A program made the position numbers and the translations under genes. A DNA stretch of 64,000 bases from Pleomorphomonas sp. JP5. Its GTDB lineage: Bacteria; Pseudomonadota; Alphaproteobacteria; Rhizobiales; Pleomorphomonadaceae. Shown here piece by piece: positions 1 to 9,041 of the stretch (positions are counted from its first letter, which is position 1; every line of letters begins with the position of its first letter). The stretch spans positions 1-64,000 of the forward strand of contig NZ_JAMDLI010000022.1 of NCBI RefSeq assembly GCF_023721815.1, written 5' to 3'. Under the pieces are notes generated by a model. That model was not told where the DNA came from. It worked only from the letters and a program-made list of their open reading frames with translations, and ran no database searches.

Positions 1-64
1 ATCTGTTCAAGCTGATCCCCTGATGTAACAAAGCCACTTCTAGTGGCCCAAGCGCAGCGTCCCA

Positions 65-97
65 AACCTCCGCCTCTGGCGGAGGTTCGTGATTTTT
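65..97 (+). terminator. Rho-independent terminator of a gene upstream of the window
   Basis: A perfect 10-bp stem (65-74 with 78-87) closes a 3-nt loop and is followed by CGTGA and a run of five T. It lies before the first gene, so it would end a plus-strand transcript entering from the left. All three plus-strand frames close within the first 28 bases, so only a few codons of that upstream gene could be present. A second small stem-loop (33-38 with 42-47, perfect 6 bp) sits just before it. Confidence 0.7.
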
Positions 98-157
98 CAA
101 GGCCAAGCTGCTATTGCTGCTTGTGACAGGGTGGATGGCAAAGGGCGTCGGTTGGTC

Positions 158-1273
158 ATGATGGGCATCTGGGGCGGTATTCGTCGGGCTTGTCTTTCGG
201 TCGCGGCCCTGGCCGTCATCCTCGTGCCGGCGCGGGCCGACGTGGTGCTCGGCATCGCTGGCCCGATGGGCGGCAGCTTTGCCGACGTGGGGCGCGACAT
301 CAAGGCTGGCGTCGAGATCGCCGTGGCGGCGGCCAACGCTCGCGGGGGCATCGGCGGCGAGAAGATCCGAACGGTGGTCGTCGATGACAAATGCGAGGCG
401 GAAACCGGCGCCGCGGTCGCCAATCAGCTGATTGGCAAGAGTGTGCGAGCGGTGATCGGCCATGCCTGCACGGCGGCGGCTTTGCCCGCTGCCCGCGTGT
501 ATGACGATGGAGGCGTGCTGTTCCTGTCGCCGGCCGCCACCAACCCGCGCTTCACCGACGAGAAGGTGGGTGACGGTGTGTTTCGGCTGTCGATACGCTC
601 GGATCTCGAGGGAAAGGCGATCGCCGATTATCTGGAGGCCCGGTTCGAGGGAAAGCGGGTCGCTTTCGTCCACGATGGCAGTGTCTACGGGCAGGGGCTC
701 GTCGACCAGGCAGCCAAGCTGTTCGCCGACGGCGGTGGGGCCGTCGCCATGACCGAGCGCTTCACGCCCGGCGAGAAAAGTCAGAACAACCTGATCGGCA
801 AGATCCAGGATGCCGCCGTGTCGGCGGTGGTGATGGGCGCTCTTCAGGCCGACGCGGCGGTGATCGCCGGCGAAATGTGGGCGCGTGGTCTCGATGCGGT
901 TCTCATCGGCAACGAGTCGTTGGCGCTGACCGAGTTCAAGGGCCTGGCGGGCGACGCGGCCGAGGGCACCGTGTTCTTCCTGCCTTTCGTCGACAAGTCA
1001 TTGCCGCAGGCAGTGGGGCTCCTCTTGTCGCTGGAGGATCGGCAGCTGATGCCGACGGACACCGTCTTCACCGCCCATGCCGCCACGGAAGCCGCGATCG
1101 CGGCGCTGAATGCCGGCGGCGATCTTTCCGCGCAAGCGAATGTGCTGCGCAAGGATGGCGTCGACACCGTGCTCGGACACGTCACTTTCGACGACAAGGG
1201 CGACTGGAGCGGCGCGGCATTTGAGCCCTATGTCTGGCAGGGTGACGCCTTCGTGCCTCTGCCGCGAGACTGA
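158..1273 (+). CDS. branched-chain amino acid ABC transporter substrate-binding protein (LivJ-like)
   Basis: A 371-aa periplasmic binding protein of the type I fold, Leu/Ile/Val-binding family (Peripla_BP_6). A signal peptide occupies about residues 1-26 (IRRACLSVAALAVILVPARA) and is followed by the typical opening VVLGIAGPMGGSFADVGRDI. The later VIGHACTAAALPAA segment is the usual substrate-contact region. Upstream in-frame starts exist (for example 89), but two adjacent ATGs at 158 and 161 directly precede the signal peptide, so 158 was chosen. No livHMGF permease or ATPase genes are adjacent, so it is an orphan binding protein here. The ligand is unknown; members bind amino acids, amides or aromatic acids. 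Confidence 0.85.
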   Translation: MMGIWGGIRRACLSVAALAVILVPARADVVLGIAGPMGGSFADVGRDIKAGVEIAVAAANARGGIGGEKIRTVVVDDKCEAETGAAVANQLIGKSVRAVIGHACTAAALPAARVYDDGGVLFLSPAATNPRFTDEKVGDGVFRLSIRSDLEGKAIADYLEARFEGKRVAFVHDGSVYGQGLVDQAAKLFADGGGAVAMTERFTPGEKSQNNLIGKIQDAAVSAVVMGALQADAAVIAGEMWARGLDAVLIGNESLALTEFKGLAGDAAEGTVFFLPFVDKSLPQAVGLLLSLEDRQLMPTDTVFTAHAATEAAIAALNAGGDLSAQANVLRKDGVDTVLGHVTFDDKGDWSGAAFEPYVWQGDAFVPLPRD

Positions 1274-1487
1274 CCGGCTTTTTCATCTGCCCTCCCGGCG
1301 ACGGGCCGCCTTGCGTGGCTTTCACTGGCGTTTGCCGGCAGCAACTGGTACTGTCGATCCGACGACAAACGAGCATGCGTGCCGCTCGAGCCCCCGTGTC
1401 GCTCCCCTTGAGGGAACGCGCGGATGTTAAGCCGGACTCCCATAAAGGGTCTAGGCTCATGGATCGCGGCGCGCCGGAGTACTATCA

Positions 1488-3038
1488 GTGGGTGACGCGG
1501 GCGATCAAAGCGACCGCGCAGACACCACACGAGGACGTACCGACTCCGCCGAAAGCGCGGGGGAGGAAGCGTCGGGTACCCTGTCGAAGCGAGCGGCGCG
1601 ACGTCGCCGCAAGCGCCGGTCCGGTTCGGGTCCGGCCGCTGACAGGGTCGCTGTGGGACATGCGCCAACAACGGGTGACAAGCATCCGGAGCGGGTGACC
1701 GCCCAGCCGGTGCGTAATGATTCGCCTCCTGTTTCCTCTTCGGACAAATCGGAGTCTCCGGCTGGCCGCTCCCGCGAGGACGGTGCTCGACGTCGCCGTC
1801 GGCGCGGCCCCTCCAAGGGCGCCTTGCGCGGTGTGCGCAAACCGGGCCGCGAGGATGGTCGCCCGGAAGAAGGGCGTTCTCGCGAGGGTGACCGGCGCAA
1901 GGGAGGCGACCGACACGCCGATGGCGGCGAGGCGCGGCCGACCGCCGGCCCAGGCGGCCACCATCATCATGGGCATGGCTCGCATGGGCGGGACGGCCGT
2001 CGCGGTCTGCCGGCGACGGGACCGCTCTACGCGGCGCTCGATCTTGGTACCAACAACTGTCGCCTGCTGGTGGCCGAGCCGCAGGATCGGGGCTTTCGTG
2101 TCGTCGATGCCTATTCGCGCATCGTCAGGCTCGGAGAGGGTATCGGCCGGACCGGCCGCCTTTCCGATGCGGCGATGGATCGGGCCGTCGAAGCGCTTGC
2201 CGTCTGCCGGGCCAAGCTGGCCGACCTCAAGGTTCGCCGGATGCGGTTGATCGCCACCGAGGCCTGCCGGCTGGCTGAGAACGGTCCGCTGTTTCTCGAG
2301 CGGGTGCGCCGCGAGACGGGGCTCAATCTGGAAATCGTCAGCCGCGAAACCGAGGCGCGGCTTGCCGTCGCCGGCTGCGCCACGCTGATCGACCAACGCT
2401 CGCAGGGCGTGCTGCTGTTCGACATCGGCGGTGGCTCGTCGGAACTGGTTTGGCTCGACCTCCGGCGGCGCGGCGAGGCGCGCGGCTTCGCGCTTACTCG
2501 CTTCATCAAGAGCTGGACGTCGCTGCCGGTTGGCGTCGTCACGCTCAGCGAGCGGCATGGCGGTCACATGGTCACGCCCGAAGTCTACCACGACATGGTC
2601 GAGGAGGTGGTGGGGTTGCTCGAAGGTTTCGACGGCATGGATGGCGCCGCCGAACTGGTGGCCTCCGGTGGCGCGCATATGCTGGGCACGTCCGGCACCG
2701 TGACGACGTTGGCCGGCATTCACCTCGGTCTCAAGCGTTACGATCGTCGCCGCGTCGATGGCGTATGGCTCGATGGCAGCGAGGTGGACGAGATGATCGG
2801 CCGCCTGACCGACATGGGCTATGATCAGCGCGTCGCCAATCCCTGCATCGGCTCCGATCGTGCCGATCTTGTGCTGGCCGGCTGCGCCATTCTGGAAGCC
2901 ATCCGCCGCAAGTGGCCCTGCCAGCGGTTGCGCGTCGCCGACCGCGGTCTGCGCGAGGGCATCCTGGTCGAACTCATGGCCCGCGACGGCGTCTGGCGCC
3001 GCCGGCCTCAGCCCGCAAGGACGGAAGCGCATGTCTGA
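1488..3038 (+). CDS. ppx: Ppx/GppA family exopolyphosphatase with a long basic N-terminal extension
   Basis: A 516-aa protein. The ASKHA-fold phosphatase starts near residue 179 with the phosphate-1 motif [12 protein letters not shown]; the phosphate-2 motif [12 protein letters not shown] and the later [11 protein letters not shown] follow. It is expected to remove terminal phosphate from polyphosphate or hydrolyse pppGpp. Residues 1-175 form a disordered extension with Arg runs near 38-44 and 101-106 and a His cluster near 158-166. The GTG start has a GGAG 8 bases upstream; a start nearer the domain cannot be excluded. The stop overlaps the rlmE start by 8 bases, which indicates translational coupling. 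The ppx-rlmE order is common in Hyphomicrobiales. Confidence 0.88.
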   Translation: MGDAGDQSDRADTTRGRTDSAESAGEEASGTLSKRAARRRRKRRSGSGPAADRVAVGHAPTTGDKHPERVTAQPVRNDSPPVSSSDKSESPAGRSREDGARRRRRRGPSKGALRGVRKPGREDGRPEEGRSREGDRRKGGDRHADGGEARPTAGPGGHHHHGHGSHGRDGRRGLPATGPLYAALDLGTNNCRLLVAEPQDRGFRVVDAYSRIVRLGEGIGRTGRLSDAAMDRAVEALAVCRAKLADLKVRRMRLIATEACRLAENGPLFLERVRRETGLNLEIVSRETEARLAVAGCATLIDQRSQGVLLFDIGGGSSELVWLDLRRRGEARGFALTRFIKSWTSLPVGVVTLSERHGGHMVTPEVYHDMVEEVVGLLEGFDGMDGAAELVASGGAHMLGTSGTVTTLAGIHLGLKRYDRRRVDGVWLDGSEVDEMIGRLTDMGYDQRVANPCIGSDRADLVLAGCAILEAIRRKWPCQRLRVADRGLREGILVELMARDGVWRRRPQPARTEAHV

Positions 3039-3807
3039 CAAGGGAAAATCCGGTGGGGACAAGCCGGCTGGTCCGGACAAGTCCAAGGGCAAGGGGCGGG
3101 CCGAGACGGGCCTCAAGGTCAAGGTGAAGACAGCGCGTGGTCGTACGGCCTCGTCGGTGCGCTGGCTGCAGCGCCAGCTGAACGACCCCTATGTGGTCAA
3201 GGCGCGCAAGGAGGGCTGGCGCTCGCGCGCCGCCTTCAAGCTGATCGAGATCGACGAGAAGTACCATCTCCTGAAGCCGGGCAATCGGGTGGTTGATCTC
3301 GGCGCTGCGCCGGGCGGCTGGTGCCAGGTCGCCGCCAAGAAGACGGGCTCGACGCCGGGCAATCCGCTGGTGGTCGGCATCGACTACCTTGAGATGGACG
3401 GTGTGCCGGGCGTGGCGCTGCTTCAGAAGGACTTTCTCGACGAGGACGCGCCGGACGCGCTGATGGCCGCCCTTGGTGGTCATACACCCGACGTGGTGCT
3501 CTCCGACATGGCGGCTCCGACCACCGGTCATCACAAGACCGACCATCTTCGCACCACCTACCTTTGCGAGGTGGCGGCCGCCTTTGCTGTCGACGTGCTT
3601 CGGCCGGGCGGCGCCTTTGTCGCCAAGGTGTTTCGTGGCGGCACCGAGAACGAGCTTCTGGCGACCCTGAAGCAGAACTTCACGCAGGTCTTCCACTTCA
3701 AGCCACCTTCCTCGCGGCAGGAAAGCGTGGAGATGTACGTCGTCGCCAAGGGCTTCAAGGGACGGCCTTCCGCCAAGACGGAGGCGGACGAGGACGCGCA
3801 GCCGTGA
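3031..3807 (+). CDS. rlmE: 23S rRNA (uridine-2'-O-)-methyltransferase RlmE (FtsJ/RrmJ)
   Basis: A 258-aa FtsJ-family SAM-dependent methyltransferase, expected to methylate the 2'-O of U2552 (E. coli numbering) in the 23S rRNA A-loop during late 50S assembly. The SAM-binding motif [14 protein letters not shown] is clear, and the K-D-K-E catalytic set is visible as [23 protein letters not shown] and ESVEMYVV. The first 30 residues are Lys/Gly-rich and probably contact rRNA. ATG 3031 lies inside the end of ppx, and the stop overlaps the recX GTG, so the gene is the middle of a coupled run. Length is slightly above the 209-aa E. coli protein because of the basic N-terminus. Confidence 0.95.
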   Translation: MSDKGKSGGDKPAGPDKSKGKGRAETGLKVKVKTARGRTASSVRWLQRQLNDPYVVKARKEGWRSRAAFKLIEIDEKYHLLKPGNRVVDLGAAPGGWCQVAAKKTGSTPGNPLVVGIDYLEMDGVPGVALLQKDFLDEDAPDALMAALGGHTPDVVLSDMAAPTTGHHKTDHLRTTYLCEVAAAFAVDVLRPGGAFVAKVFRGGTENELLATLKQNFTQVFHFKPPSSRQESVEMYVVAKGFKGRPSAKTEADEDAQP

Positions 3808-4421
3808 GCGGCGCGCCGCCCGGCGATGATGGCTGGGACCGCGTCCCCGACGAGCCGGATGGCCCCATCCGGACGACTCCGACAGACCCCAGAAAGCTGC
3901 GCGAAAAGCTGCGTCGCTCCGGCTTTGCCTATCTTCAGCGCTACTCCGCTTCGGAGGCGCATTTTTCGGGCTTGATGGAACAGAAGCTCCGGCGCTGGGA
4001 GGCAGCGGGCTATGTCGCTTTGGGCGAGGCCCGCGCTGCCGACCTCGTGGCGGAGTTGACGTCGGAGTTTCGCGAGCTCGGCCTTCTTGACGACGCGGGG
4101 TTTGCCGCGTCGCGCGTCGCCTCGGCCCGCCGCAAGGGCGCCTCGCGCCTCAAGATCGCCCTGGGTCTCCGGGCGAAGGGCGTCGATGGCGAGCTGGCGC
4201 GGGCGGCCATCGAGGACGAGGGCACTGACGAGACTGTGGCGGCGCTCCGTTTCTGCCGGCGACGACGGATCGGTCCCTGGCGGCGAGGCGAGCGTCCGGA
4301 TTGGGACGGTCTCAACAGGGAGATCGCCATCCTGGCGCGCCAGGGTTTTGCCACTCAGCTCGGCCGCGCCGTCGTGCTACTGTCGCTTGAGGATGCCGAG
4401 GAAAAGCTCGGCGCGATTTGA
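3804..4421 (+). CDS. recX: regulatory protein RecX
   Basis: A 205-aa RecX family protein. Tandem three-helix repeats are recognisable (residues about 35-205), including [20 protein letters not shown] and [20 protein letters not shown] followed by [19 protein letters not shown]. RecX binds RecA filaments and limits their extension or strand exchange. The start is the GTG at 3804, which overlaps the rlmE stop as GTGA; GAGGA upstream can serve as ribosome-binding site. Here recX is coupled to rlmE and recO and is not next to recA, which is usual for alphaproteobacteria. It is followed by recO, so two modulators of RecA-dependent repair lie side by side. Confidence 0.88.
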   Translation: MSGAPPGDDGWDRVPDEPDGPIRTTPTDPRKLREKLRRSGFAYLQRYSASEAHFSGLMEQKLRRWEAAGYVALGEARAADLVAELTSEFRELGLLDDAGFAASRVASARRKGASRLKIALGLRAKGVDGELARAAIEDEGTDETVAALRFCRRRRIGPWRRGERPDWDGLNREIAILARQGFATQLGRAVVLLSLEDAEEKLGAI

Positions 4422-4432
4422 GACTGTCGTCG

Positions 4433-5182
4433 ATGGAATGGGTGTCGGAAGCACTGCTGATCGGTCTTCGCCCGCATGGGGAAACCAGCGCGGTGATCGA
4501 GGTGATGACGCCCGATTACGGTCGTCATCTCGGCCTCGTCAAGGGTGCTCGCTCGCGGCGCTTGCAGCCCGTGCTGCAGACGGGCAACTCGCTGCTGGTC
4601 AACTGGCGGGCGCGCCTGGAGACCCATCTCGGCCTGTTTTCGGTGGAGCTTTCCGAAGCGCGGGCGGCGCGACTGATGGAGAGCGCCTCCGGCGTGTTCG
4701 GCGTGCAGATCGTTGCCGGCCACCTCAGGCTCCTGGCCGAGCGAGAGGCGCATGCCGGTCTCTATCGGGCGGCAATCTCGCTGCTCGATCATCTCGACGG
4801 TTTGCTGCAATCGGCGGCGCTGATCGCCCGCTTCGAGCTGATGCTGCTCGACGAACTGGGCTTCGGGCTCGACCTTTCCTGTTGCGCCGCGACGGGCCGG
4901 ACCGAGAACCTTTGCTTCGTCAGCCCCAAGTCGGCCCGCGCGGTCTCGGGCGAAGCTGGCGCGCCCTATGCCGAGCGTCTGCTGAAACTGCCCGCCTTCA
5001 TGCTGCCGGGCGCCGAAAATAGCCCGGATGCCGCCGACGTGGTCGCTGCGCTGAAGCTCACGGGCTTCTTCCTCGACCGGCATGTCGCAGGGCCTCGGGC
5101 GCTGGATCTGCCACCAGCGCGCGCGCAGCTGCTTGGCAAACTTGAGGCCGAGCGGTTGGAGAACTCACCGAGCCCGGCCTGA
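4433..5182 (+). CDS. recO: DNA repair protein RecO
   Basis: A 249-aa RecO. It opens with the family signature MEWVSEALLIGLRPHGETSA and VMTPDYGRHLGLVKGARSRR (OB-fold), followed by the helical bundle with ELGFGLDLSCCAATGRTENL at the zinc-site position. RecO loads RecA onto SSB-coated DNA with RecF/RecR. A TTG at 4418 is in frame and overlaps the recX stop, but ATG 4433 places the conserved first residues at the N-terminus. The stop is only 3 bp from the stop of the convergent minus-strand gene, leaving no room for a separate terminator. Confidence 0.93.
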   Translation: MEWVSEALLIGLRPHGETSAVIEVMTPDYGRHLGLVKGARSRRLQPVLQTGNSLLVNWRARLETHLGLFSVELSEARAARLMESASGVFGVQIVAGHLRLLAEREAHAGLYRAAISLLDHLDGLLQSAALIARFELMLLDELGFGLDLSCCAATGRTENLCFVSPKSARAVSGEAGAPYAERLLKLPAFMLPGAENSPDAADVVAALKLTGFFLDRHVAGPRALDLPPARAQLLGKLEAERLENSPSPA

Positions 5183-5185
5183 ACC

Positions 5186-6814
5186 TCAGGCCACCGCCGA
5201 AAGGAACAGAGCCTCCCGACGCACGGTGCCATCGGCATTGCGCGGGATCTCCGAGACGGACACCAGCGCGGCCGGACGGTCGAGCTTGCCGGCCTCCTCG
5301 CCTTCGAGCCAGATCAAGAGCTCGGTCAAAGACGGCCGCTCGCCGCTCTTCGGCACTACGGCGAGGCCGAGGCGATGGCCCACAGGACCGGCCTCGATCG
5401 GGAAGACGGCGGCGTCCTCGACGCTGGGGTGGCGAGAGAACAGGGCGTCGAGCCGCTTCGGCGATATGGTGATGCCGGCGACACCGATGGTCTCGCCGAG
5501 CGTCCCGGTGATCATCAGGTGTCCGTCATGTTCTTCGGTGGCGAGCCCTGTGCGCAGGAACCCGTCGGAAGTCACGCCGAGCAGGGCGCTGCGCCGGCCG
5601 GACTGCGGTTCGGGCCAAGGTGCGTCGGGAATGAGGGCCCCGCCAAGCAACAGTTCGCCGCCGTCCGCTTTGCGACTGCGCGCCGTCGCCTTCGACTTGA
5701 TTTTCGCTTCGAACAGGATCGGCGCCGCGCTGAGGCCGCCCAGGTGCGCCGCCCCAGCCGGCAGTGCCACGGTGCCTCCGGCGGCATCGCGGGCGCGCGG
5801 AATGAGGCAGAGGCCGCCGAGCGTCAGAAGATCGACGGTGCGGGCGGCCGGGGCCGGGGCAAGACCGAGACCGACCCCGACGGCCGAGAAGGCGAGGGAG
5901 CGGTCGATACAGTCGGCGAGGGGCGCGACTATCACTTCCGGCAGCACGATCCGGTCGGCGTTGACGCTTTCCACCGCTTCTGCGAGGCCGGCGAGCGAGG
6001 TGCCGTGGTGGAAGGCGACGTGGCCGCCGGACATCAGCGCCGTGGCGATCGAGCCGGCCACCGATGCCAGGCTGGCGGGGTGCATGGTGGAGAGCACCGT
6101 CTCCGGCGCCACGATGCCGGCCTCGATGAGGTGACCGGTGGCGATCGCCATCAGTTGATTGTGGCTGTAGGGGACGATCAGCAGCTCGTCGTCGGGCGTG
6201 CGGGCCATGGAGAGCAGCGCGATGTGGTCGGCTGCCTCGCCACGCCGCGCCACCTCGGGCGGCTCGCCCAGCGCGTCGAGATCGGCAAGAACTTCGGAAA
6301 GATCGATCAGGCCGTCCGGCTGGCCGTCGCCAACGGCGAAGACGAAGCGGATGGCGAAGGTATCGGCGGCGACGTCGCGGACCAACTCGCCCGACGGCTC
6401 GCTCTCGATCTCCGAACCGGTGACCATGGCCTTGATCGACGCCGCCTCAATGGACGCTTCGATCTCGGACTTGGTCCAGTAGATCGGCAATGGCGCCACC
6501 ACGAGCCCGGCCTTCAGCGCCGCGAACATGATGATGGCCGCGTCTGCACAGGGGGGGAGATGGATGCCGAGCACCATGTCGGGCCGGAGACCGACGGCGG
6601 CGAAGAAGGCGGCGAGGCCGTTGATGCGCTTTTCCGCCTCGGCGAAGCTGTAGGTGGCGGAAAGGCCGGGCACCGCGCCCACGCCGACATCCTCGAAGGC
6701 GATCGTCTCGGGCGCCGCGGCGGCCGTGCGACGCAGCAGCTCGACCAGCGTCACGTTGCTCCAGACACCGGAGGCGACGTAGGTTTCGGCTCGTTGTTCG
6801 GACGTCAGGATCAT
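5186..6814 (-). CDS. degenerate ANL-superfamily (AMP-binding) protein, probably non-catalytic
   Basis: A 542-aa protein that aligns over its full length with acyl-CoA synthetases and adenylation domains, but the motifs needed for chemistry are gone. The A3 P-loop position (about residues 200-215) reads SMARTPDDELLIVPYS instead of the Ser/Thr/Gly-rich loop. No YGxTE motif is found. The A7 region reads LRTGLA without the ATP-ribose Asp, and the A10 lysine is Thr in PRNADGTVRR (near 530). The scaffold SYSFAEAEKRINGLAAFF and the C-terminal subdomain remain. It begins 40 bp after the binding-protein gene on the same strand, so the two are probably cotranscribed. Inference: a pseudoenzyme with a binding or regulatory role. 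The frame is intact, so it is not obviously a pseudogene. Confidence 0.7.
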   Translation of the reverse strand: MILTSEQRAETYVASGVWSNVTLVELLRRTAAAAPETIAFEDVGVGAVPGLSATYSFAEAEKRINGLAAFFAAVGLRPDMVLGIHLPPCADAAIIMFAALKAGLVVAPLPIYWTKSEIEASIEAASIKAMVTGSEIESEPSGELVRDVAADTFAIRFVFAVGDGQPDGLIDLSEVLADLDALGEPPEVARRGEAADHIALLSMARTPDDELLIVPYSHNQLMAIATGHLIEAGIVAPETVLSTMHPASLASVAGSIATALMSGGHVAFHHGTSLAGLAEAVESVNADRIVLPEVIVAPLADCIDRSLAFSAVGVGLGLAPAPAARTVDLLTLGGLCLIPRARDAAGGTVALPAGAAHLGGLSAAPILFEAKIKSKATARSRKADGGELLLGGALIPDAPWPEPQSGRRSALLGVTSDGFLRTGLATEEHDGHLMITGTLGETIGVAGITISPKRLDALFSRHPSVEDAAVFPIEAGPVGHRLGLAVVPKSGERPSLTELLIWLEGEEAGKLDRPAALVSVSEIPRNADGTVRREALFLSAVA

Positions 6815-6854
6815 CGCGCTTTTCCCTGTTGCGCTCGGGTTCCGGAACTTGGCG

Positions 6855-8678
6855 TCAGGACTTTCCGTCCGCCCACCAGGCGGACGGCTGGATGCCGGTC
6901 AGTGCCGTCGTCTCCGGGCGGTGGACACGCGTCCAGCGGGCGACCAGATCCTCGGGCAGGTGATAGAGCGGTATGCAGTAGAGGCCGGAGATCAGCAGGC
7001 GGTCGAGGGCACGCACAGCCGCCTCGAACTCGTCGCGGCCAGTGGCGGCCAGGAGGGCATCGATCATGGCGTCGATGGCCTTGCTCGATGCGCCGGCGTA
7101 ATTGAAGGTGCCTTCGGTAACGGCGGCCCTCTGCGACCAGCGATTCATCTGTTCGTTGCCGGGCGACAACGATGCTGTCCAGAGCATCTGGAGCATATCG
7201 AAGTCGAAGGATTTCTGGCGATCGTAATACTGCGTCGAGTCGACCAGCCGCACCGACATGTCGATGCCGACCAGTTTGAGTGTTGCCTGGTAGCTGAGGG
7301 CGAGCCGCTCTTCGTCGGGCACCTTGGCCATGAACTCGAAGGTGAACGGTTTGCCGTCGGCATCCACCAGTCGCTTCCCCTCGAGCTTCCAGCCCGCTTC
7401 GCCGAGAAGATCGAGGGCGGCGCGCAGCGCCTTGCGGTCACGGCCGGTGCCGTCGCTGACCGGCGGCGCATAGGTGCCGTCCATGACGTCGGGCCTGACC
7501 TGATCCTCGAAGGGGGCGAGCAGCGCCTTCTCGGCCTTCGAGGCGGGGACGCCGAGCGCCGACAGGCTCGACCCTTCGAAGTAGGAGCCGCTTCTGGCGT
7601 AGGCGCCATAATAGAGCGTCCGGTTGACGGCTTCGAAGTCGAACAGCCGCGTCAGCGCTTCGCGAACGCGGACGTCCTTGAATATCTCGCGGCGGGTGTT
7701 GAACACGAAGCCGGTCATGCCCTTTGGCGATCCGTTCGCGATCTTCTCCAGGGCGACACGGCCATCCTTGGCCGCCGGGAAATCGTAGGCCTTGGCCCAA
7801 TGGCCGGGGTCGCTGTCGATGTAGAGATCGAAAGCGCCGGACTTGAAGGCCTCGAAGTAGGAGGTTCCGTCCTTGAAATACTCGATGCGGATCTCGTCGA
7901 AGTTGTCGAGGCCACGCTTGATGGGCAACTCCCGCGCCCAATAGTCCGGATTGCGCTTCAGCACCACCTGCCGGCCTTCGTCGACGCTCGCCACCTGATA
8001 GGGGCCGGAGCCCATAATCGGCTTCATCGACGACTGATCGAAGGTATCGGGATCGACCGCATGTCGCGGCAGGATCGGCGTGTAGCCGCCGATAACCAGC
8101 GGCAGCTCGCGGTCGGCGCCATCGGCGAAGGAGAAGCGCAGGGTGCGCTCGCCAACACGGTCGACCGAGACCACCTTGTCGAAGCGGCGCTTGTAGACGG
8201 GGCGTCCCTTGGTCTTCAGCAGGTCGACGGTGAACAGCACGTCGTCGACCGTTACCGGCTCCCCGTCGGCGAAGGTGGCGGCCGCGTTGAGCGTGAACTC
8301 CACCCAGCTGCGGTCGGGCGGCATCTCGATGCTTTCGGCAAGAAGGCCATAGAGCGAGAAGGCTTCGTCGGCTGATCGATGGAGCAGCGTGTCCCAGACG
8401 TTGTTGCCGTAAAGGGCGTCCGACAGACCGCGCGGCGCGTTGCCCTTGATGATGAATGGGTTGAGGCTGTCGAACGACCCAGGAAAGCCGAGGGCGAAAG
8501 TACCGCCCTTCGGGGCGGCGGGATCGGCGTAGGGAAGATGGTCGAAGTTGGCGGGAAGAGCGGGCTCGCCATGCATGGCAATGCCGTGGGCCGGCGCGGC
8601 GCGAGCCGGCAGCGACAGAAGGAGGGCGGTGCTGGCGGTGCCAAGACAGAAGACGCGGCGAGTAATGACGCCAGACAT
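6855..8678 (-). CDS. extracellular solute-binding protein family 5, YejA-like oligopeptide-type
   Basis: A 607-aa SBP_bac_5 protein. The N-terminus carries a twin-arginine-like signal, ITRRVFCLG followed by STALLLSLPARAAPA, so Tat export is likely. The mature start HGIAMHGEPALPANFDHLPY and KGGTFALGFPGSFDSLNPF is typical of the YejA/microcin C and oligopeptide branch. The start at 8678 was chosen because it puts the RR motif at the N-terminus; the longer reading from 8774 adds 32 unlikely residues. No permease or ATPase genes are adjacent, so partners are elsewhere or it works as an orphan receptor. The only neighbour in its transcription unit is the degenerate ANL protein downstream. Confidence 0.85.
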   Translation of the reverse strand: MSGVITRRVFCLGTASTALLLSLPARAAPAHGIAMHGEPALPANFDHLPYADPAAPKGGTFALGFPGSFDSLNPFIIKGNAPRGLSDALYGNNVWDTLLHRSADEAFSLYGLLAESIEMPPDRSWVEFTLNAAATFADGEPVTVDDVLFTVDLLKTKGRPVYKRRFDKVVSVDRVGERTLRFSFADGADRELPLVIGGYTPILPRHAVDPDTFDQSSMKPIMGSGPYQVASVDEGRQVVLKRNPDYWARELPIKRGLDNFDEIRIEYFKDGTSYFEAFKSGAFDLYIDSDPGHWAKAYDFPAAKDGRVALEKIANGSPKGMTGFVFNTRREIFKDVRVREALTRLFDFEAVNRTLYYGAYARSGSYFEGSSLSALGVPASKAEKALLAPFEDQVRPDVMDGTYAPPVSDGTGRDRKALRAALDLLGEAGWKLEGKRLVDADGKPFTFEFMAKVPDEERLALSYQATLKLVGIDMSVRLVDSTQYYDRQKSFDFDMLQMLWTASLSPGNEQMNRWSQRAAVTEGTFNYAGASSKAIDAMIDALLAATGRDEFEAAVRALDRLLISGLYCIPLYHLPEDLVARWTRVHRPETTALTGIQPSAWWADGKS

Positions 8679-9041
8679 GAACCGGGCTCCGTTCGGAAGC
8701 GAATCTTTCAGAGACGTTAACACGTTCGCCCTGTTCGGACCGATGATTTTTGGCTTGAGCGAGGCGCGGTCCACCGCCGAACCGCGTGTCGGGGCATGAC
8801 TTTTTCCCTTTGAAACCGCCGGGTCACCGTGTTGCCCAATTTTGAAGTCATCGGGTTCTGCGACTTCCGGGCGAGGTGCGAGGTGCGCCCCTCGTGCCGC
8901 AGGGGAGGGATAAAGTCACTTTCGGCAGGCTTCCTGGGGCTGAGATTGCGCGAAGCGCTGTTGACAAGTCGATCGAAATCAGACGATCGGTAGCGCCACA
9001 GATGTGTGCCTCCGGATCGACGCATGCAAAGGATTGGGCGA
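8679..9041. other. intergenic region between divergent genes
   Basis: About 360 bp separate the start of the solute-binding protein gene (minus strand) from ialB (plus strand). A TTGACA hexamer at 8961-8966 could be the -35 element of ialB, but no good -10 follows at 17 bp. No coding sequence was recognised. Confidence 0.4.

Noticed and set aside
1485-3122. 545-codon minus-strand ORF opposite ppx
   Set aside because: Shadow of a GC-rich gene; Arg/Pro/His-rich translation with no family features, while the plus strand has clear Ppx motifs.
5375-8375. long plus-strand ORFs opposite the ANL and solute-binding protein genes
   Set aside because: Gly/Arg/Asp-rich shadows; the minus-strand genes have recognisable folds and ribosome-binding sites.
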